Source of the DNA: an uncultured Eubacteriales bacterium
GTDB lineage: Bacteria; Bacillota; Clostridia; Christensenellales; Aristaeellaceae
Reading direction: 5' to 3'
DNA length: 9,233 nt
Assembly: GCA_900553905.1 (NCBI GenBank)
Contig: USFL01000040.1
Coordinates: 1-9,233 of the forward strand
How positions within the stretch are numbered: position 1 is the stretch's first letter; each line of letters begins with the position of its first letter. Positions 5,291 to 9,233 of this stretch are shown here, piece by piece. A program made the translations under genes and the position numbers. The notes below the pieces were generated by a model. That model was given only the letters and a program-made list of their open reading frames with translations. It ran no database searches and was not told the DNA's origin.

Positions 5291-6325
5291 ATGCTCGCCT
5301 ATACCTACGTCAGCCGGGGCCGCTTTGAACTCATGGAAAAACCCCGCCCCACCCTCCAAAACAGCCGGGACGCCATCGTGCGCGTCACGCTGGCCAGCAT
5401 CTGCTCCAGCGACCTGCACATTCGCCACGGCAGCGTGCCCAGGGCCGTGCCCGGCATCACCGTAGGCCATGAAATGGTGGGAGTGGTGGAGGAAACAGGC
5501 TCGGATGTCACCCGCGTAAAGCCCGGCGACCGCGTGACCGTGAACGTGGAAACCTTCTGCGGCGAATGCTATTTCTGCCGCCATGGCTGGGTCAACAACT
5601 GCACCGATCCCAACGGCGGATGGGCGCTGGGCTGCCGCATTGACGGCGGACAAGCGGAGTATGTGCGCGTGCCCTACGCCGACCAGGGCCTGGATCTCAT
5701 TCCCGCCGCCGTGACCGACGAGCAGGCCCTGCTGGTGGGCGATGTGCTGGCGACCGGCTTTTGGGCCGCACAGATCGGAGATATCGGGACGGAGGATACC
5801 GTGCTGATCATCGGCGCGGGGCCGACAGGACTTTGCACGCTGCAATGCGTGCTGCTCAAGCATCCGCGCCGGGTGATCGTATGCGACGCGGACCCGCTGC
5901 GCCTGGCCTTCGTGCGCCGCCATCATCCGGGTGTGCTCACCGCGCCGCCAGAGGGGCTGGAAGCCTTTGTCCGCGAGCATTCGGACCACGGTGGGGCGGA
6001 CGCTGTGCTGGAGGTGGCCGGAACGCCCGACACCTTCCGCATGGCGTGGACCTGCGCGCGGCCCAACGCCACCGTGACCGTCGTAGCCCTCTACGACGGT
6101 CCGCAAACCCTGCCCCTGCCCGATATGTATGGCAAAAACCTGATTTTCAAAACCGGCGGAGTGGACGGCTGCCACTGCGCCGAAACCCTGCGTCTGATCG
6201 AGCAGGGCAAGATTGATACCACGCCCCTGATCACCCACAGATGCATGCTTGCCAATATTGAAGAAGGCTACCGCATCTTCGAAAACCGGCTGGACGGGGT
6301 GATCAAGGTGGCGGTCGCGCCCTGA
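5291..6325 (+). CDS. Zinc-dependent medium-chain alcohol/polyol dehydrogenase
   Basis: This soluble NAD-linked oxidoreductase has 344 residues, typical of the zinc MDR superfamily. The catalytic zinc ligands are visible as Cys38 (in ICSSDLH), His60-Glu61 (in VGHEMVGVVEETG) and Asp151 (in GDVLATGFW). The structural zinc site is complete, with Cys90, Cys93, Cys96 and Cys104 in a CGECYFCRHGWVNNC arrangement. The Rossmann motif is GAGPTG (175-180). The second strand ends in Asp199 (VIVCDAD), which favours NAD over NADP. The substrate cannot be read from the sequence. The family includes secondary-alcohol, sorbitol/threitol-type polyol and threonine dehydrogenases. The ATG at 5291 has AAAGGAG 10 bases upstream. 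The gene has its own promoter, with a cre-like palindrome further upstream that would fit use on an alternative carbon source. It ends 16 bases from the convergent transporter gene, with no terminator evident between them. Confidence 0.92.
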   Translation: MLAYTYVSRGRFELMEKPRPTLQNSRDAIVRVTLASICSSDLHIRHGSVPRAVPGITVGHEMVGVVEETGSDVTRVKPGDRVTVNVETFCGECYFCRHGWVNNCTDPNGGWALGCRIDGGQAEYVRVPYADQGLDLIPAAVTDEQALLVGDVLATGFWAAQIGDIGTEDTVLIIGAGPTGLCTLQCVLLKHPRRVIVCDADPLRLAFVRRHHPGVLTAPPEGLEAFVREHSDHGGADAVLEVAGTPDTFRMAWTCARPNATVTVVALYDGPQTLPLPDMYGKNLIFKTGGVDGCHCAETLRLIEQGKIDTTPLITHRCMLANIEEGYRIFENRLDGVIKVAVAP

Positions 6326-6341
6326 GGTGCCCAACGTCGGC

Positions 6342-7724
6342 TCAAGCCTCCAGCTTCGCCTTGCTGATGCTGCGCTTGAGCCATCCGCCCTTGAGATAAT
6401 AAATCACAAACAGCACCGAGGTGACCGTCCACGTGATGGGGTAGCTGAGCAGCACCACCGTCAGGCTGTGGTAGGCGGGAGCCACCCCCATCACCCACGC
6501 CACGCGCAGAAGGCACACGCCCGTGAGCGTAAAGAGCGTGGGGATGAGCGAATCGCCTGTGCCGCGCATCGCGCCGGCCAACACCTCGATACAGATGTAG
6601 GTCACATACGTGGGCACCAGCAGGCGCAAAATCTGCATGCCCAGCGCGATCACCTCGGCGTCGTCGGTAAAGAGCCGGTAGAGCTGTCCGCCCAGCAGAA
6701 GGAAAAAGCCGCTCATCAGCACCGTCGCACCGAAGGTCATCAGCAGGCATACGCGCACACTCCGGCGCATGCGGTCGTACTTGCCCGCGCCGAAGTTCTG
6801 TCCCACAAAGGTGGTGATGGATACGCCGAAAGCGTTGATCATCATCCAGTACAGGCCGTCGAGCTTGCCATAGGCCGTATAGGCGGCCACCACATTGGTG
6901 CCGAAGGCGTTGATGCTGGCCTGAATGATGATGTTGGAGAGGGAATACATGACCGATTGCAACCCCGCAGGAAAGCCGATGCGCACGATACGATCCAGCA
7001 GGTTGCCATAGAAACGGATTTTTCTGGGCTCCAGACGATAGACCTGATGGGAGCGCAGCAAAGTAATCACCACCAGCACGGCGCTGACGGTCTGCGAAAA
7101 GATGGTGGCAATCGCGGCGCCGGCCACGCCCATCTCCAGGCCCACCACCAGCAGCACGTCCAACACGATGTTGACCATGCAGGCGCTGATGAGGAAATAC
7201 AGCGGCCGCCGGGAATCGCCCACGGCACGAAGCAGGCCCGCACCCACGTTATAGATGAGCGAAGGAATCATGCCGGCAAAGTAGATGCGCACATACACCT
7301 CGGCATGGACCAGCACATCCTCCGGGGTACCCATCCAGCGCAGAATCACAGGGGAAAACACGATGCCCAGCACCGTGAACAGCGCGCCCCCCGCCAGCGA
7401 CATCGCAGCGGCGGTATGTACCGCCTGGCTGACCTCGCGGTCGCGCCGCCCGCCGTAGAACTGAGAGAGGATGACCGTCGCCCCGGAGGAAAGGCCCACA
7501 AAGAAGCCCACCACCAGGTTGACCAGCGTGCCTGTGGCGCCTCCCACGGCGGCCAGCGCTTCCTTGCCTACGAATTTGCCCACAATCACGGCATCGGCAG
7601 TGTTATACAGCTGCTGGAAGAAGGTTCCGAGCAGGATGGGAAAGAAGAATGCCAGCAGGTTTTTCCAGATTACGCCCTCGGTGATGCTGTTTTGGCTGAA
7701 CTCATGCCGCTTGAAAAGCGCCAT
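6342..7724 (-). CDS. MATE family efflux transporter
   Basis: This is an integral membrane antiporter of the MATE branch of the MOP superfamily. It probably exports drugs or other organic compounds in exchange for Na+ or H+. The 460 residues and about 12 hydrophobic segments are typical. Recognisable blocks are FFFPILLGTFFQQLYNTADAVIVGKFVG at the N-terminus, GATGTLVNLVVGFFVGLSSGATVILSQFYG, a second-half repeat with AYTAYGKLDG and FVGQNFGAGKYDR, and AGAMRGTGDSLIPT. The substrate cannot be inferred. I chose the ATG at 7724-7722 because GAGGAGG lies 6 bases upstream. An in-frame TTG five codons earlier (7739) overlaps that site and is unlikely. The gene follows the acetyltransferase gene by 29 bases on the same strand, so it is probably the last gene of that operon. 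MOP-superfamily relatives flip polysaccharide units, but the sequence is MATE rather than Wzx-like, so a link to the upstream sugar enzyme is only suggestive. Confidence 0.94.
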   Translation of the reverse strand: MALFKRHEFSQNSITEGVIWKNLLAFFFPILLGTFFQQLYNTADAVIVGKFVGKEALAAVGGATGTLVNLVVGFFVGLSSGATVILSQFYGGRRDREVSQAVHTAAAMSLAGGALFTVLGIVFSPVILRWMGTPEDVLVHAEVYVRIYFAGMIPSLIYNVGAGLLRAVGDSRRPLYFLISACMVNIVLDVLLVVGLEMGVAGAAIATIFSQTVSAVLVVITLLRSHQVYRLEPRKIRFYGNLLDRIVRIGFPAGLQSVMYSLSNIIIQASINAFGTNVVAAYTAYGKLDGLYWMMINAFGVSITTFVGQNFGAGKYDRMRRSVRVCLLMTFGATVLMSGFFLLLGGQLYRLFTDDAEVIALGMQILRLLVPTYVTYICIEVLAGAMRGTGDSLIPTLFTLTGVCLLRVAWVMGVAPAYHSLTVVLLSYPITWTVTSVLFVIYYLKGGWLKRSISKAKLEA

Positions 7725-7753
7725 AGGAATCCTCCTCAATAAGCGATGCGTCG

Positions 7754-8602
7754 TCAGGGGTTATTGGGCTTTTCAGGCGGGAAAAGCCCTTCCCCGTCTT
7801 TTTGTGTCTGGGGAGAGCGGTATAGCTCCCATGCGTCATAGGGTCCGGCAGGGCGGTAGCCCAGCCGCCGGGCCAGTGCAACCGATTCCAGATTGGCCGC
7901 GTCCCAGCTGGGATAGAGGCCACGGTCCAGGCAGGTCAGGATCAGCCGGGCGCAGCAGGCCAGCGCCACGCCGCGCCTGCGCATGTCCTTGCGGGTTTCC
8001 ACCTGAACCTCGATGCCCCCGCTGAAACACACATAGGATGACGCGCCGCCCACCAGTTCGCCGCCGCGCAGGGCAGCCACACCCAGCCCGCGGGCCATGA
8101 AGTCATCTGCGCCGCGGAATTGCTCGCAGAAGGATCTTGACCAGGGCGCCTGCATGGCCAGACCGCAGGTCTCGCGGTCAAACGGACGCAGCTCCACCTC
8201 CGGGGGCGCGGAGGCGGCAAAGCGCGCCAGGCGCTCCCGGTCAAAGGCTTCGCCGCCCTTGTGAAAGGCGTAGCGCCGCGTGAGCGCCGCATCGCCTGCA
8301 AACACATCGGGCGCCAGCGCCGAAAGCACAGGGTCGCGCGCCGCAAGAATGGCGTAGCGTCCCGCATGCTCGCGCTTCCACGCCGTCAGCAGGCTCCGGG
8401 CGGCCGGGATCTCCCGTGCCGCAAGAAACAGGAAATCCGCGCATTCAGCCAGCGCTCCGCCGGGGGCGTCCTGCAGCGTCCAGACGCTGCCCATCGTTCC
8501 TTCCAGCGCGGAGACGATCAGCATTTCCGGCCAGCCCGCAAAAAGAGGCACAACGGCTTGCATGGCCTGTGCCCCTTCGACTCTGATCAGGGCCTGTCCC
8601 AT
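7754..8602 (-). CDS. GNAT-family N-acetyltransferase
   Basis: This is a cytoplasmic acetyl-CoA-dependent acyltransferase of unknown substrate, 282 residues long. The C-terminal half carries the GNAT fold: a beta strand GGIEVQVETRKDMRRRGVAL (about 194-214) with the RRRGVA acetyl-CoA loop, then LILTCLDRGLYPSWDAAN and SVALARRLGYRPA (240-252). The combination of IEVQVET, CLDRGLYPSWDA and the N-terminal LFAGWPEMLIVSALEGTMG resembles the GNAT_acetyltran group (Pfam PF12746, from memory). The N-terminal half is a less conserved domain. The chosen ATG (8602-8600) overlaps the last 16 bases of the upstream sugar-nucleotide gene and lacks a clear ribosome binding site, which points to translational coupling. 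An ATG at 8563, with GAAGGGG 8 bases upstream, is the alternative, but it would remove residues that the related proteins appear to have. The C-terminal tail is Pro/Lys-rich and likely disordered. Confidence 0.88.
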   Translation of the reverse strand: MGQALIRVEGAQAMQAVVPLFAGWPEMLIVSALEGTMGSVWTLQDAPGGALAECADFLFLAAREIPAARSLLTAWKREHAGRYAILAARDPVLSALAPDVFAGDAALTRRYAFHKGGEAFDRERLARFAASAPPEVELRPFDRETCGLAMQAPWSRSFCEQFRGADDFMARGLGVAALRGGELVGGASSYVCFSGGIEVQVETRKDMRRRGVALACCARLILTCLDRGLYPSWDAANLESVALARRLGYRPAGPYDAWELYRSPQTQKDGEGLFPPEKPNNP

Positions 8603-9233
8603 TCGGCGAGCGTCTGCTGGATATATGCCAGCCCCAGCAGTTTTTTCTTGACCTCTTCCACGCTCAAAAGGCGAGTGTTGCTGGAGTTGAACTCGGTCAG
8701 CAGGTTGCGGTCCTGCTCGCCGGTCACCACGTATTTGTCATAATTCAGGTCGCGCGCGTCGGAGGGCACGCGGTAAAAGTCGCCCATATCCTCGGCATGC
8801 GTGCATTCCTCGTTGGTCAGCAGGGTTTCGTACATCTTTTCGCCGTGACGGATGCCGATGATGCGCACGGGATGCTCCGGCGCATGAAATACCTCCTTGA
8901 CCGCCTGCGCCAGCACCCCGATGGTGCACGCAGGGGCCTTCTTGACCAAGATATCCCCGCTATGCGCGTGCTCGAAGGCGAAGAGCACCAGCTCCACCGC
9001 CTCCTCCAGGCTCATGATGAAACGGGTCATATCCGGGCTTGTCACGGTGATGGGCTGACCCGAGCGGATCTGCTCGATAAACAGCGGAATGACCGACCCG
9101 CGCGAGCACATGACGTTTCCGTAGCGCGTGCCGCAGATGAGCGTGCGTTCCGGGCTGACGGTGCGCGCCTTGGCCACGAACACCTTCTCCATCATGGCCT
9201 TGGAGGTGCCCATGGCGTTGACGGGATAGGCCG
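8587..9233 (-). CDS. CapE/FnlA-type UDP-GlcNAc 4,6-dehydratase/5-epimerase, C-terminal part (partial at right edge)
   Basis: This NAD(P)-dependent extended short-chain dehydrogenase acts on UDP-N-acetylglucosamine, the first step towards sugars such as UDP-N-acetyl-L-fucosamine used in capsule or O-antigen. About 215 residues are visible, to a TGA at 8589-8587. The frame is open to the right edge (AYPVNAMGTSKAMMEKV), so the start and the NAD-binding motif lie outside. Family blocks are RYGNVMCSRGSVIPLF, PITVTSPDMTRFIMSLEEAV, KAPACTIG, IIGIRHGEKMYETLLT, EDMGDFYRVPSDARDLNYDKY, then SNTRLLSVEEVKKKLL at the C-terminus. The position of the usual catalytic Tyr in Tyr-x-x-x-Lys holds Met (MGTSK), which I believe is normal for the CapE/FnlA/WbjB group and distinguishes it from FlaA1/PseB. 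The C-terminal blocks also fit CapE better than PseB. It heads the visible part of a minus-strand operon and overlaps the acetyltransferase gene by 16 bases. Partner genes for FucNAc synthesis (reductase, 2-epimerase) are not in view. Confidence 0.9.
   Translation of the reverse strand, partial: AYPVNAMGTSKAMMEKVFVAKARTVSPERTLICGTRYGNVMCSRGSVIPLFIEQIRSGQPITVTSPDMTRFIMSLEEAVELVLFAFEHAHSGDILVKKAPACTIGVLAQAVKEVFHAPEHPVRIIGIRHGEKMYETLLTNEECTHAEDMGDFYRVPSDARDLNYDKYVVTGEQDRNLLTEFNSSNTRLLSVEEVKKKLLGLAYIQQTLAEWDRP

Noticed and set aside
3856..5292. Long - strand open frame (478 codons) opposite trpB
   Set aside because: It is the antisense shadow of trpB. It crosses the trpB terminator and has a low-complexity His/Gly/Ala composition.
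5198..6334. Long - strand open frame (378 codons) opposite the dehydrogenase gene
   Set aside because: It is antisense to a zinc dehydrogenase with all metal ligands in place and has no family signal of its own.
6327..7742. Long + strand open frame (471 codons) opposite the MATE gene
   Set aside because: It is antisense to a clear membrane transporter and is strongly His/Gln/Arg-rich, the usual result of reading hydrophobic codons backwards.

Overview
The window looks like chromosomal DNA from a GC-rich member of the Firmicutes, most likely a gut-type clostridial lineage. This is an inference. It rests on a complete tryptophan T-box leader (an element largely confined to Gram-positive bacteria), strong AGGAGG-type ribosome binding sites, consensus sigma-A promoters, and small secreted SH3-type proteins. 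No mobile element, CRISPR array, rRNA or tRNA gene is visible.

Layout from left to right. (1) The C-terminal half of UDP-glucose 4-epimerase (galE, + strand) enters from the left edge. It meets a convergent ketopantoate-reductase-family gene (- strand) at a long, probably bidirectional terminator. (2) The reductase has its own good promoter, followed by about 330 bases in which I see no gene. (3) A two-gene, minus-strand unit encodes exported proteins: a double-SH3 protein followed 17 bases later by an unknown small secreted protein. It has a sigma-A promoter in front and a strong hairpin terminator behind. (4) Divergent from that unit is a perfect TTGACA-17-TATAAT promoter driving a tryptophan T-box leader. 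After it come an extra hairpin, a possible 19-codon upstream reading frame with a strong ribosome binding site, and trpB, closed by a 12-bp GC-rich terminator. (5) A zinc-dependent medium-chain alcohol/polyol dehydrogenase gene follows on the + strand with its own extended -10 promoter and a catabolite-repression-like palindrome upstream. (6) Convergent with it is a minus-strand operon that enters from the right edge: a CapE/FnlA-type UDP-GlcNAc 4,6-dehydratase (partial), a GNAT acetyltransferase overlapping it by 16 bases, and a MATE-family transporter 29 bases further on.

How the genes fit together. The best-supported regulatory unit is T-box plus trpB. Uncharged tRNA-Trp should stabilise the antiterminator and allow expression of tryptophan synthase beta. 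The specifier codon (TGG) and the UGGC bulge, which matches a G discriminator base, agree with each other. No trpA or other trp gene lies beside trpB, so here it is either a lone indole-to-tryptophan salvage enzyme or part of a scattered pathway. The galE and CapE-like genes at the two edges both act on nucleotide sugars for surface polysaccharide, but they are on opposite strands and in separate units.

Most of the window is ordinary metabolism. I found no convincing new multi-gene system. The most unusual stretch is the segment between the T-box terminator and trpB (about 3746-3900).
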